Notes: generated from the letters alone by a model not told the origin. DNA of 64,000 nt from Daphnia carinata (GCF_022539665.2 NC_081339.1:8739367-8803366), one strand, 5' to 3'. Counted from the stretch's first letter, positions 44,801 through 56,709 are shown. Translations and numbers: made by a program.

Positions 44801-45537
44801 ATCGACATAGGGTCCCCGTCTTTAACAAGGTACGCAAAATTTGTAAGGTTTATGAGCAAGCACCAAAAAATAGTTGTGTCATCTCTCTGACGATTGAAAA
44901 TTTAATTCTGATTTTCAACTGGCTTCAGCATTTCAACGTTTTCAAACATTCAAAGACCATAGTGTTCCACCTGTTATTGGGGTCTGAGTTGGCCCTCTGT
45001 TTTGTCAACAAACGTAACCTCCGTTTATAGAATGGAACTTGTTGGAAGTCCTTGTTCGAATCAAGTTGCTACAACCTTCACTTGTGAATCGACTCTTATT
45101 TATCGAATGAATCGTGTTACAATTCACAAGCTCGGTTTTCTGGAAAGTCTGCTATGTAGAACACAACAGATATGTCTAGTTGTATTCAATGGATTTAGCC
45201 ACGAACAAGGAGACAAATCTTGATTGAGATATGCGACTAAAAACATTCTAGTTCACCTGGGCACAATTCGTTTTAAATCAAAAGAAACAAACCACATTTC
45301 CTTCTTTTGCTGAGTTCATAGTGTACTTTTGCTTAAGTTAACTATAATTTATTGGTGAGCAACGATGAATTTTGATCGTCCTTCAGCCTGAAATGGCTGA
45401 AGAACCTTATGAAAGAGAAATGGTGTTAAAGACTGACAATAACAGGAAAATTGACATTATTTACTACACTCACCATTCAATTGTTACTATCAATTGTTTC
45501 GTTGATACAATTTGTATGAAATTTAGCTTCATTATGC

Positions 45538-45610
45538 TACCTCTGGCGGGACACGAAGCCGCAATCCCCAGCTTAGGAGGCCGATGCCTTATCCATTAGG
45601 CCACAGATGC
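45538..45610 (-). tRNA. tRNA-Arg (anticodon CCU), possibly degenerate
   Basis: 73 bases. The D-arm is TGGCCTAATGGATAAGG, the anticodon loop CTCCTAA gives CCU, and the acceptor GCATCTG / CAGAGGT has one mismatch. The T loop is TTCGTGT and the T stem has a C-C mismatch, so the B box is slightly off consensus. The duplicate at 15038-15110 has UCU and a worse T arm. It decodes AGG if functional. Confidence 0.7.
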
Positions 45611-46142
45611 TTCTTATATAATTAATGCTTTTTCTGGCAACACAAAGTTTATTTCTCTCGTATTATTACTATTAAAAAAACGATAAGAAAAATGATTAGC
45701 AATCCCATCAAATTCCGATTGTGGACTACTCTGCACTACCTTTGTTGGAAAGTGCTTTAGGTTTACCGCTGCAGGGCAACCCTCTTCATAGGAGAACCTT
45801 TAATATAACCATGGTGAAATTCAAACACTTCTTTTTCACCTTTCCTTTTATTTAGACCAATCAGATAGGCTCCATATTTGAACATGGTGTAGGGAAACAG
45901 AAAAGGACAAGCACAGGATATAGTTGTTCTGGTGCTACACAACGAAGGTACCAACGTAGGCCTACTACACAACGACTTACGCCACACCAAGCTGCTACAC
46001 TGAAGCTAACATACTAAAACTACGAAGTACTACAGGCCTATTGCTCCGAGCTTCGCTACCACTAACTACTGTTCCATACGACACCACTGCGGAAACGGAA
46101 AATTATTATGTAGACTGAATTTACTACATCGAATTTGCTGTC

Positions 46143-46505
46143 TTACTTCTTGCTGAGGCAGCATACTACACCGAAACTTCTAGGTATTACTGCACGACGG
46201 CAGCGCCGTCTTTTTACGCCAATCCAAGTAATATACACAACATATGATGTTCCGAAATACGGACGGCTGTTCTTCAAAATGGAACGCAAATATCCGACAG
46301 GGAAATGTAACGATACATACGCGGCATTTCGAATTCCAGGATCCCTGCCGCGCTGTTTTTTCTTGCGTGACTTGAAATTTTCGAAAATATATTTTTTGGG
46401 CGGCATTTTACATTCTTCTAAGTTGTCCGCGTCTGGTACACATAGTTCATCTAAAAAAACAAACAAAAAAAGCTTTTGCTGGATGCTTATCAAAATTTGA
46501 TGCAT
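46143..46505 (-). pseudogene. Remnant sharing KKYxFENFxSRxKKQRG, copy 2
   Basis: Contains PPKKYIFENFKSRKKKQRG and DPGIRNAAYVS. See the partner at 34960-35200. Family not recognised. Confidence 0.3.
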
Positions 46506-46906
46506 ATTTATGATTATTGACTTGGCAAAGTATTTTGGCTCTTGTGATTCAGCATCAGCGGTGCATTCTTTTGTTCTTGAAATGTTTTCTAACGCACCGT
46601 GACTTGTTGCTCTTTATCGCTATCTTTGCGTTCTTGCCCTTGAAGATGGCATTCAATGTCAATGATCGCTTCTTCCGCTCCGTGGCGCTCCATTCCACGA
46701 TTGATGTTGCATATTTGAAAAACATTCTTAACCGCCCAGTCTCTGTTTGCCTTTTCGGAAGAGTTCTCACAGCTTTTGTTAACAACAAAGCGCCTCGAAA
46801 TTTACGAAGAAATAAAAGATAGAATAACAAAGTAGACCAATTAAATTAGGAACAAAATCACCGGTGTTTTCTCATAATATTCAAATGGACAAGCACATTC
46901 CAAGAT

Positions 46907-48295
46907 TTACAAGGATTCCTTTGACACGCTTGACATGTTACGGTCACCATACGGTTGAATTTCAACAATAATATGAGTATAAAGTGGTTTCAATTCAAAA
47001 TAGAGCCTCTTGTATCGAAGGTCATTTAAACCATCTGTTTGAAATCGCACCGAGCCTTCCTTCAACACTAATTCCTATCGGGATTAGGCACTGCTTTTAT
47101 GTTAGTCAAAGTCCTGTATCGAACAAGATGGACGAGCGAGGGCTGATCCTCGTAAGCTCTCGCTACGGTTAGATTATTGAACCGTACACGCTGGTATAGT
47201 TGATCGTCTTCACCTCCCCAGCCCCAAAAAGAATTGGAGAAGCCATTGATTTGTCAGAAATCATTTGTAGAAAAAGCAGTAACTCCTCCGAGAAAGCTAG
47301 CAGCTATCGGTCTATGAATAAACAACGAAAATCAAAGCAATGAAATTTATGGAATAGAACAGTAAAAACAGTTGAAATATCTACTTGTAAATTGTCCCAG
47401 TAATCTATGGAGAATGACATCTGCCTGGGTTTTCCGGCTTGCGGACAGGTGTAGGGATTACTGTCATCCTCTGGTAGGAAATCGACATCGTGAAAGATGA
47501 AACATTGGAAATTTTCTTTCAACTGAGCTTCGTTAAAACCGATATTCATTAACATTCCTCTGTTAAACGACGAACTGTCTGTTCGCAAATAAAGACAATT
47601 ATAACAATAATCGATTAATATATCCTACATGGGTTCAGCAAAATTCAACGCGTTCAAAATTCATGAACATTTGAATATACTAACTGGATTGTTCAACAAC
47701 AATAATGACATAGTTGAGTTGCTGCCGCTGCAAGAAAGGATGCAGGTAACGCAAATAAACAGTCAAGTGATCTTTCCTGTCTCGGTATGGCACCATGATA
47801 GCGACTTTGTATCGTGATTGACGATCTTTTGGTTGATATCTTCCACCGGCCTCGATTCCAGCTTCTATCAATTTCGCGTCATCCTCATTTCGCAGGGTGT
47901 CTATCTTCTCCAAGCAAATATTCGTCCAACTAACTATTTCCGTAAAAACTAATCTGCAACACTTCTATGCTGCAAGCTAACGGGCTGTTTCTACTTACCT
48001 AATTTAGGGGGAACGAGAGGGCATAGTTGTGGAATGATAGACGACTGATCAAAAAAGGACGGTTGCGAGGATTCATTCACGGCCACTTCACTCACATTTT
48101 GATCTTGTTTATTAACACTCGGTTTTTGCGATAGTGGCTCAAGTAGGCTTGCTGAAAGAGTTACAGTTAGTTGAACTGTCGATGGATAACTACTGCAAGC
48201 AAACACGGAATTGGTTACATGTTTTCAACCAAAGTGAACGTCAAAATGAACAATAAGGACCTAGCAATGATTCACAAATGAGGAATGCTGGACAT
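46907..48295 (-). pseudogene. Beta1,4-galactosyltransferase pseudogene
   Basis: Duplicate of 35683-37097. The ATG at 48295 is followed by TGA after seven codons. The transmembrane exon is shortened, so the frame with the stem (VAVNESSQPSFF) no longer connects to the ATG. In exon 4 an Arg codon CGA has become TGA (47254-47256), and a two-to-three-base change near 47070 shifts the frame before the C-terminus. Exons 2 and 3 are still intact (VPYRDRKDHL, FHDVDFLPEDD), which indicates recent death. Confidence 0.88.
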
Positions 48296-48299
48296 GTCC

Positions 48300-51010
48300 G
48301 TTTTTTGGGTTGAGTAAATTTCCTTTATAAGACTACCGAATCGTTACAACCGTCGAGGACCACAGGGACTTCGTATCTGCTCCGGGATGCGTTCTTCCAC
48401 CACCCGTCATATTTATCAGAGTTACGCTCGTTGGTTTCATAGAAAAATGGAATTTGGGGAGTTGTCCCCAAGTGTACCTCCCGGTATGAATGGCAGAGAA
48501 TTGCAAGGCGATTTCTTAATTTTAAACTGTTGTTGGTATTACCTTAGGAGGCGTATAATACTACGATGGCTCCTACTTTAACGTTATGTTAGATGGGAAC
48601 ATTGCCTAAATCTGTTAAATGTTTAAAATTTTACCACGGTGCTGGTTCTTCTGTGAAGTGAATAAAACATAGGAGACCTTCAAATAACTTTATACAAGTT
48701 GGCCAATAGCTAGCCATGCTTTTTTCCTTCGATAAGAGGAGAGTTCTCCTTTGGTGTTATATTGCTAAAGCAACTAAACGAGGATGAATTAAGTGCCCAC
48801 AGCGGTGAAGTTCACTGTGCTGTTTACAGCATATGGAAAAAACCAAAAGGAAAAATCTCAAATTCTATTTTTTTTTTGTTCATTAACGTATAGCTGGCTA
48901 GACCGATACGCTGCCTACAAGATTAAATTAAATTAAATTAAAATGATAACCTCTCGTCAATCACCTTAGCTGAAGTAGCGGTCTCTCGATAATGTGAAAG
49001 ATTCAAACTTCTGAACAGAATGGTAAGTGGCAACAGAAACATAAAAATTGATTCAAGATAACATAAAGGAAGAATATTCAAGATGCGCTTGATCCTTCTC
49101 TCAGCATGTAGCCTTGAGCTCACTGTCACTTCCACCTTTGGTTTGTTCGTTTTCCAGCTGATATTTTTAACGCTACGCAATAAATCGTTACTCATACCGG
49201 CACTATCTTTTAAACATTACAGGCTTACTGTTTCTTTTGTTTGGATTTTTGACATGGCCTTTTTTTCCTGGGAATTTTCTGCTAAAAAACGTTTGTCATT
49301 CCTTTTATTAACTGTGTGATTCATAGCGCATACAGAGGTGAAAACACCTTACACAGCCATAATTATCAAGAACCATATACGAGTTTTCAAACGCGGAGTC
49401 GTTACAAGCCCAACGGTGTGTCACGTAAAGGAAGATATGTCAACAATATAATTTAGCACCACAGCCATTTCAGTTGGTTGTGCGCGTTTGCGACCGAGTG
49501 TGATTGCTTGCTGAGTCGTTCAAACATCAGAGCAAAAATCGAAGCAACGCGTCGAACACGCACTTAGTCATGAGAAAATGAAATGAAACGAATTTTTTTA
49601 GTTGTCCATAGTTGTGTGATGGCTAAATGATTAAGAGCTCAAATAAGAAGCAAGCCAATCTTATTGCAAAGAAACGTCAGATTCATTTCCGTTGGTCTTG
49701 TGCATTATCTTATTCCAAACGATCGTCGTGGTCGCACACTTAATCGTCTTTGTCACAAAATTTTAATTTTGAAGTCTTGTTCTTACATCCTTGATTCTCA
49801 GGCAAGAAATAATAGCCCTTTGAAACATGTCAAATTATTGATCGAAAGCTTTTTCGACAAACGGTCATACATGACAGCTTGCGACAAGCGTCTGAAGTGA
49901 TTAATTGATCTACTTGAAAACGCATGTCAAGTTTACTTCACAGATCGAGTTGCTTGTTGAATTTATTTATTCCTTGGTGTCCGTAAAAATATTACATATA
50001 AAAAAAAAAAAAATACTAAACTGAGATTTCCATTCTGTGCAGCAAACAGTTGGTTACCAGCCAACAACAAGGCGTAAAAGAATTTTCTCTGTTTGGCAGA
50101 GTTCCATAAAAGGACAAAACAAAACATTCAATCACAACACCGATTCCTGAACGTTCTTCACCATCTTGTGAGAGAATTTCGATTTCAACGAAACACGTCT
50201 CACTGCAGGTATGTGTCGACCGTCCCATGTGCTATGAAAAACCACCGGAGGGTTAAAGAAGATTTTATCTCGATTGAATTCCCGCAAGTCTCTGTTACAG
50301 GGAAAAAACGAAAAAAAAAATGAAAATAAAATAGAAACGTTGAAGGTCGTCGTGTGGCTCTGGAAAGGTATAATACAGGTTGCTGATGGTGGCTCAGTGA
50401 AAGAGCTCATTAATTCAATGTCAGGTACGCAAACATGATATTCGGATCCTTGAATAGGCGAACTGAATGCACAGCATGCACGTCACGTAAAAAACGTTGT
50501 TATGGTGGATCTGAAAAAGAGAAGAGGAAGGGAGTTTCGTCAGCACACGTCATGACAATATGATTTAAAAAATCTTAAACCATGAAGCTAAAGAATGTAA
50601 AAAAAACCGAAAGATAATTTAACTACTTTCATTAGTTTGCACATCTGAGAGTGAACTCCGGTGTGTTTTATGAACGTCCGCAGGTTATAACTCGAAGAGC
50701 CATTGTGTGGCTATCTTGCATCCCTTTCCCTTTTTTCTGACATCGACAACGGATGAAACGACGACGCAAAGTTATGATCATTCACGATAAATTTTACAAT
50801 GGACGTTCAAATATTGGTTAATTATACAGCAGGTTTAATACAGTTTTATTATTGGAATGTCGGAAATTAGAAATAAAACAATACAAACGCAAATTTGGTC
50901 TACCTGCATTACGAAGTGACCGCTAACTAATCATAGGTCCCCAGAATTAAAGAATGTGTTTATCAACTTAATCACAGCATATGCATCAGTTTAGCGAACC
51001 CAAATTTTCC
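48300..51010. other. Duplicated intergenic sequence with one short conserved ORF (48938-49195)
   Basis: It parallels 37100-39870. The ORF at 48938-49195 (minus, 85 codons) is the counterpart of 37790-38044. No other feature found. Confidence 0.5.
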
Positions 51011-51011
51011 A

Positions 51012-52346
51012 TCAACAATATTCCCAGTCCTTATGATGTGGTGGTCGGCAAACTTCTGGACACTTGTCTGGGTATAATTCATGTCCAGCTCCTCCCACGT
51101 AATAGCTGCCATTGCGTTGGGTTGGAAATGGATGGATTTTCAATGGTGACAGCCTGATGAGTCGTTCGTTTTGACATCCGTAAGTGTCATGGGCCATCTA
51201 TTCCATTCCCGTGAATTAGCATTCAACCAATGTTCATTAAAATGTACGCATAGCTTCATTACCACATCGTATTTGGCTATTGGCCACACAATGTCCGCAA
51301 GTGAAAATTGGTCTTGAGATTTGACCTGTTGCTGACCGGAAATGATAAGTGCTCGCATTAGTCCTTCGATGAGATCTCGTCGCTGCCATATTTTGGCTCC
51401 CCACATTCCTATATTCCAAATTTGAAACAAGAAGCTTGTTACTTAAAGTACGTGAAGAGGCTAGTAACGAGCATATACCTGCTAAAATGACTGATCCATG
51501 GTTCATGTGGTCTCTCATGACGTGGAACGTGTAGTTGGAACGTAGCCATTCTTCCACAGCGTCAACTTCTCTCCGCCAAATGAGACTGTCGACGTCCCTC
51601 GAAATAAAAACGTCCGCATTCGGATCCAACATGACCAAGTAACGGAACATCCGTGGATTGAGTCCTCGAAGAAGAGCTGGATCCATGGGCGTCGTCTTAT
51701 TGCCAATACGGTCGATTAATAAAGGCACGCTGCACAAATCGACGTGGTCAAATCGACAATAAACTTGGCACAACTGATCATGCGCTTCCTTGGCAGGTCC
51801 TCTGGTATCCGGAATATCGTGATAAATGCGGATTATCCAGCCAGGGTAGTCCCTTTCAGCCGTCAACGATATGTTTCTCAATAGCGAGTAATAGCGATTA
51901 AAGATCGAAGCGTTCTGAGCATCTCCGTACAGTGCGTAAGAAATGATTTTTTGGTTTGGTCCGCGGACTGTTGATTCGCGGCTACACCAGTCAAACAGTT
52001 CAGAGTCTAGTCGGAGGCTATCAGCCGCCATGACGATCTCTCTGCCGCAGTTGCACAGAGAAGAAATGTATCTAGACGGACTAGACTGGGAACACTGACC
52101 ACCATTTTTGAAATGTAAATACATGGAAGCTACCCCATCTTGAATTTGGATCTTGTACCAGAGACCGACTAACGCAAATAACGCAACGAACACAAAGAAT
52201 GGTAACGGACGTACCTGACTCGAAACCAGTTGGTAACAGTTAGACGTTGCCATCATTTCGGATTCACCGCTTTTGTTACATCGTATCAAATAGGGGACAG
52301 TGTTTACAGGCCGGGTGGTTGCGAACGAATGATGATGGGGGAACAA
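51012..52346 (-). CDS. Type II membrane DxD glycosyltransferase-like protein
   Basis: Exons: 52346-51479, 51408-51263 and 51197-51012; junctions GT/AG, phases agree, 399 residues (about 369 if the second Met cluster at residues 31-32 is used). One membrane segment (PLPFFVFVALFALVGLW) lies near the N-terminus. The luminal part has IISYALYGDA, WIIRIYHD, then MLDPNADVFISRDVDSLIWR with a DxD metal/nucleotide-sugar site at residues 251-253. Exon 2 has QFSLADIVWPIAKYDV; exon 3 starts MAHDTYGCQ and ends with FPTQR and a Cys-rich CPEVCRPPHHKDWEYC tail. I know this layout from uncharacterised arthropod proteins but cannot name a GT family or substrate. It is transcribed divergently from the gene at 52636. 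A dead 3' copy lies at 39878-40375. Confidence 0.8.
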
Positions 52347-52635
52347 TCTAACCTGTGTGTTGGTTTTTTAGCCACTCCTATGTCCATTTAAAACTAAAGG
52401 GGCAGGGTTTCAGTAAAGACCCCGGGGGTATTCAATCGCATCCTTATAACCGATGTTAACGTTGAACTCAAAGTCATTGTACTTTTCCTTTCGTAATACG
52501 AAGCACCAGATATGCGTGGTTCTCCGGCGTCTGTCCTCACGACCGAGACTCGAAGATGAGTTTAGTTAACATTTAGGTGAAGTGAAACGCAACTGTTACA
52601 ACAGCATAGGCTGGTGACAACTAAAAAACAAAGGG
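52347..52635. promoter_or_regulatory. Divergent promoter region between two glycosyltransferase-like genes
   Basis: The two start codons face away from each other with only 289 bases between them, so the promoters must lie here or overlap. No clear TATA box was found. Co-regulation is inferred from geometry. Confidence 0.5.
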
Positions 52636-53754
52636 ATGGCTCATTTTCATCGACTACTGTTCGTATTCGTATCGGTAACTGTGTTTTTCATTTTGGTTGT
52701 ACGTCAAATGAACAACAAAGACATCACGTTAGGTTACAACAAAGTAGCAGAACACGCATTACCTTTCCAAAAAGAACACGATGAATCCGAGAGTTCTCGT
52801 GTTGAGAGAAGACCATCAGTTAATTACGTAGTTTTTGGGTCCAACACTCCCAATGGCGAAAGTTATCGTTCATATGATTACGCTTTCAATTTACCTTTGA
52901 CCGCCTTAGCATGGGAGAGGATTGGCTTCCGGTCGATCGTGTTAATCATCGGCTCTCGTTGCGAATGGGAGAATGAACCCGCTTTGAGCTTCATCCTGTC
53001 AAACCTGGAAGCTCGACGTGTGAGCATTATCTTCATCGCTGCATCCCTGGAACAACGGCCAAAACTCAGTCAGACGGCCAGAGCTTTCGCTGTCAATTTA
53101 CCTGAATTTCCTGGAAAAGATAACGACTATGTGATTACGAGCGATTCAGATCTTTGGCCGTTGAGGAAGGAGCACTACATACCCCGTCCGAACATGAACG
53201 TCGTCCTAGTTCACAGCCAATGCTGTGGCTTTTTCCAAATGAATAATAAATCTTATCCTATGTACCCAATGAGTAATATTGGTGCCACCGTATCCACCTG
53301 GCGACAAGTAATGAATGATAATCATTCTATTGCTTACGATGCTGAAACGATGTTGAATTACCTGGAAGATGTGTTTGGAGAAATGTCCAGAGGTCCATTG
53401 ATCGTCGGCAAGGAAACGTGGTACATGGATCAACGAATGACGAGTATTCGACTGACAGAATGGATGGAAAAATATGGCAGTAATTCCGTCTATCGGGTTT
53501 CTGACGATGGCTTTAGTCGTCTCGATCGAAATCATTGGGACGTTGCTAACATGTCACAAGAAAATTTCACGTTGAAATTTGACACGCATTTGCCAGTAAA
53601 AATCTATTTGTCAACCAATTGGAACAGCAGTATTAAACCTCTAATCAATTTGATGTTTGGCAAGGATTCGTGGCAAGCCAAATGGTGTGATGACTATGCG
53701 AGCGCATTTTTGCATAAAGTGACCAATTTTCTAAGTTTCGGTTATGCAGGTTAA
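52636..53754 (+). CDS. Single-exon type II DxD glycosyltransferase-like protein
   Basis: 372 residues without intron. Residues 7-22 are the membrane anchor (LLFVFVSVTVFFILVV). A luminal domain starts with VNYVVFGSNTPNGESYRSYD, then YDYAFNLPLTALAWERIGF and a DxD-type TSDSDLWPL at residues 168-175. Further features are SQCCGFF, MYPMSNIGAT, and KETWYMDQRMTSIRLTEW. Several N-glycosylation sequons are visible. The architecture is that of a Golgi glycosyltransferase, and it is unrelated in detail to the divergent neighbour. Family and substrate are not recognised. A run of A follows the stop and no strong AATAAA was found. Confidence 0.75.
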   Translation: MAHFHRLLFVFVSVTVFFILVVRQMNNKDITLGYNKVAEHALPFQKEHDESESSRVERRPSVNYVVFGSNTPNGESYRSYDYAFNLPLTALAWERIGFRSIVLIIGSRCEWENEPALSFILSNLEARRVSIIFIAASLEQRPKLSQTARAFAVNLPEFPGKDNDYVITSDSDLWPLRKEHYIPRPNMNVVLVHSQCCGFFQMNNKSYPMYPMSNIGATVSTWRQVMNDNHSIAYDAETMLNYLEDVFGEMSRGPLIVGKETWYMDQRMTSIRLTEWMEKYGSNSVYRVSDDGFSRLDRNHWDVANMSQENFTLKFDTHLPVKIYLSTNWNSSIKPLINLMFGKDSWQAKWCDDYASAFLHKVTNFLSFGYAG

Positions 53755-53759
53755 ATTTC

Positions 53760-55200
53760 ATGCAATTAAAAAAAGGAAATGCACTCTAATATAAGTTTAA
53801 TCAGCAATTGATTGTTAAACTATTTTTTTTTGAAGGGGGAAGGATATGTCCTCACACTTGTATAATCTTTTCAGTATCAAAGTCTTTTCAAAAATACTTC
53901 CTTGTCTTGGTAGTTTCAGATTTTTACCATTCGTTTTGCTGTGCATATACATGTAAATTCTCGAGGTCATCGTGTGTGTAAAAAGCGAAAAGGAAACCCC
54001 GACATACCCCATAACTCATTGTGCAGCAACGTTACGGCAGACCGAGCTAATGGGATGGAATTTCTTGTCTGAACTAAATGGAAGAAAAGCATAAGATGGT
54101 AAGTTCTAAAAACAATGAATGAAAGGAAAAAAAAAGATAAATAAATAAAAGTAATAAATTAATAAATAAATCAAAAAGACAGTCATGACTTTCATGAGAT
54201 AAAACAGCTGTTGGTCAAAATCTCCAGCAGAGAAAAATAGAAAATGAGGAATGCTTTATAGTCGCATAATTTAAATAGAGGCTTAATCATCCTTTATAAT
54301 CCGTTGCGGAATTATCACGCTAATTTTTTTTTTTGATCAGGGAAAAAAAGTGTCATATTTCTCATATACACACATGCATTACAAAAAAAAACTTAACTGC
54401 AGTATATTAGATTTTAATTGCTTGGTTATTACTAAGTTTCTACGAAAAGTTGCAGCTGTAGCTTTCATATAGTTCTTGATTAATCGTAAAAAATTCATTA
54501 GGCTAGCCAGATGTGGAAAACACAATAATTAAAGAACAAAGGCACATGGGCGGCTGATTGGTAATAATACAGCTTGAATACGACTGCTGCTGTGTAACGC
54601 TAGAGCGTGGGCAGATATCCGAGATTGCACAGCATAGTCCTAAGTAAAATACATTGGAAAATTTAAATCTCAAACAAGCTTAAAAACATTCACTAAAAAA
54701 TATTCTTAGCTATTTTGATGATACTGTGGATGCATAGATTATTAGGCGTACCTCTTGATCACGTGGCATTAATTTAAAACAAAGTTAACGAAAAAATGAT
54801 TCAGATTTCGAAAAACAAAACAAGTAAATTTAATAAAACTGTTACTAAACAAATTCTACTATTGTTCCAAGTCTCTGTTACAGGTAGTTACAGGTAATGA
54901 TGGATTATTTTAAATTCCTTTTTCCCAGCCAATGTTTCCGCTTATTCTCAGAGTCTCCGCAGACGGTCAATAGCACAAGTAGTCTAGCATCGGTTTTGTT
55001 GGAAACATATCCCGCTCGACAGAACTAGACGGCAGTCAGTTGTTTGACACCAACTGGTGTAGAACGCAAGTTGTTTTAGCAGCAGGTTTTTCGCGAAAGA
55101 GCAACTATATTCAGTGTGAATGCATTATTCACCTTAGTAGTTGACAAATCGAGGCGACATAGTCAGTGCTTTGTTCGTGATTTTCTCCAAAGTTTAAAAA
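53760..55200. other. Intergenic, no gene seen
   Basis: AT-rich with short frames only. The last 150 bases probably include the 5' UTR of the sulfotransferase gene. Confidence 0.4.
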
Positions 55201-55203
55201 AAA

Positions 55204-56705
55204 ATGCGATTCGTCTCGATTCGTCGCCATTTTCACTATTTCTCTATGGTTGCCATTATCTCTTGCTGTTATATCATGTTGTTACGAACGTCGTCGAAGA
55301 ACGATGCTGAAGACATCCGCTATCAGCCAGAGCAGCAACTAGTGGATGTTAAAAATGAAGCGCTTATTGAGTTGAAAGATGAAATTCGCGTATTGCCTTA
55401 CTCAGCACCTGCTGTAGAAATCCAGCAACCTATACCAGATGTCTCGTCAAAGAAAATCGATCGGATTGAAAATTTACCACCGATGGGAGCACCGTCCACT
55501 CATCCAAATAGAACGCTCAACTGGCTCGATTTGTGGTCCAATGATACGTTTTGCAATCAGTTCACAGTTCATCTTCTGGAAGAAAACAGCGTTCAACCTC
55601 GAGCTTTGGTGTCTTTCCCTGGAAGCGGAAACACTTGGTTGCGTATGCTGTTGATGGGCGTGACCGGACTGTACGTCGATACCATCTACCCGGGCGATGA
55701 ACTTTTCATTTCTAAGGGTAAAGCTATTTTTCGGTCGTCGGCATTTCTCACAAATAAACGCAAACAGTCGTAAATTACCATTCTAAATTTTTTTCGTTTA
55801 TTTTTCTTTCTCGATGACGCAATGGAACGAACAGCTGGGAGCACGTACGAGTTGAACAAGGACTGCAATTGTTCTTTGTTGCAGAAGACTCACGATTTGT
55901 CGCTTTTCTCTGTGATTTACAACATGGCAATTGCCAACAAGTCGACAGAGAAGCGGATCCACCAGGAGATTGACCAATTTCGCGGAGAAGGAATCCTCGT
56001 CATTCGCAATCCTTTTAAGGCTATCTTATCTTATCGAAACTTTGCCTTTGGTGGAAACATGGCCGGTCTAGCTCCAGTCGAAGCTTTTTCTCAAGGTCTT
56101 GAACCCGTGCGGATCGGAGAGCGAAAAATATCCAGTGAGTAGCCTACATAACCAGCTAGGATTGTTTTTCTTTTAAATCTAAAGGAAATTAACAGCTACA
56201 TCTTTGTGGGATGATGTTTTAGCGTGGGATCAGTTCATCAGCCGCAGCGTCGCTAGTTGGGAAATGTTGGCAACCGTTTGGATCAGAGGATTGAAACGAG
56301 GTGGCGTCGTTTACTACGAAAAACTGCGTCGAGACACGGGCCCGCAGCTGTTGCGAATGGCCGAAATGCTAGGCATTCCAAACGTGAATAAAGATCGACT
56401 AGATTGCGTTCTTCGTCACAACCAGGACAACACATTTAAACGGAGTGAATCTGGCCCGAAGAATTATCCAAAGTAGGCCTAATACAATTCATTTTTCGAT
56501 AATTTTTGTGAATTATGGTTTTTAACTTACTCGTTTGCCAATTAGGAATCCATTTACGGAGAGCCAACATTTGCTGATATTGAAATCCATTCAAAGCGTC
56601 CAAATGGCATTGAAAGAACGAGGACTGGACCCTTTACCTGTCGAGATGTATGATTTCTACACACCAATGTACCAGTATGGCCATTGGAACGGCGACGCCC
56701 TGTGA
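55204..56705 (+). CDS. WSCD-like Golgi sulfotransferase
   Basis: A PAPS-dependent carbohydrate sulfotransferase of the type found in WSC-domain-containing (WSCD) proteins, here without a WSC domain. Exons: 55204-55717, 55835-56134, 56196-56472 and 56546-56705; GT/AG, phases agree, 416 residues. One N-terminal membrane segment (YFSMVAIISCCYIMLL, residues 12-27). The catalytic region has the 5'-phosphosulfate loop SFPGSGNTWLRMLL (about residue 138), KTHDLSL, the 3'-phosphate region VIRNPFKAILSYRNF, and a C-terminal VVYYEKLRRDTGPQLLRM. Start chosen as the first ATG, directly before the membrane segment. The acceptor sugar is unknown. It belongs with the neighbouring glycan genes by role. Confidence 0.85.
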
Positions 56706-56709
56706 TTGT

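Larger units (their letters stand above)
42770..45845. repeat. Segmental duplication, block 2a (partner 13031-15385)
   Basis: Same order as block 1a: Cys-rich fragment, tRNA-Leu(UAA), tRNA-Ile(UAU), cuticle-gene remnant, tRNA-Arg. It continues directly (about 400 bp) into block 2b, whereas block 1a is separated from 1b by 19.6 kb of transposons plus the fucosyltransferase. Confidence 0.9.
46225..51505. repeat. Segmental duplication, block 2b (partner 34950-40375)
   Basis: Parallel in order and orientation to block 1b. Here the galactosyltransferase is dead but the DxD glycosyltransferase is complete, the opposite of block 1b. Confidence 0.9.

Noticed and set aside
51237-51470. Continuation of the DxD glycosyltransferase through ICSLLASSRTL
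   Set aside because: That stretch is the intron between 51479 and 51408; skipping it joins ILAG to MWGAKIW in frame and matches the duplicated exon at 40 kb.
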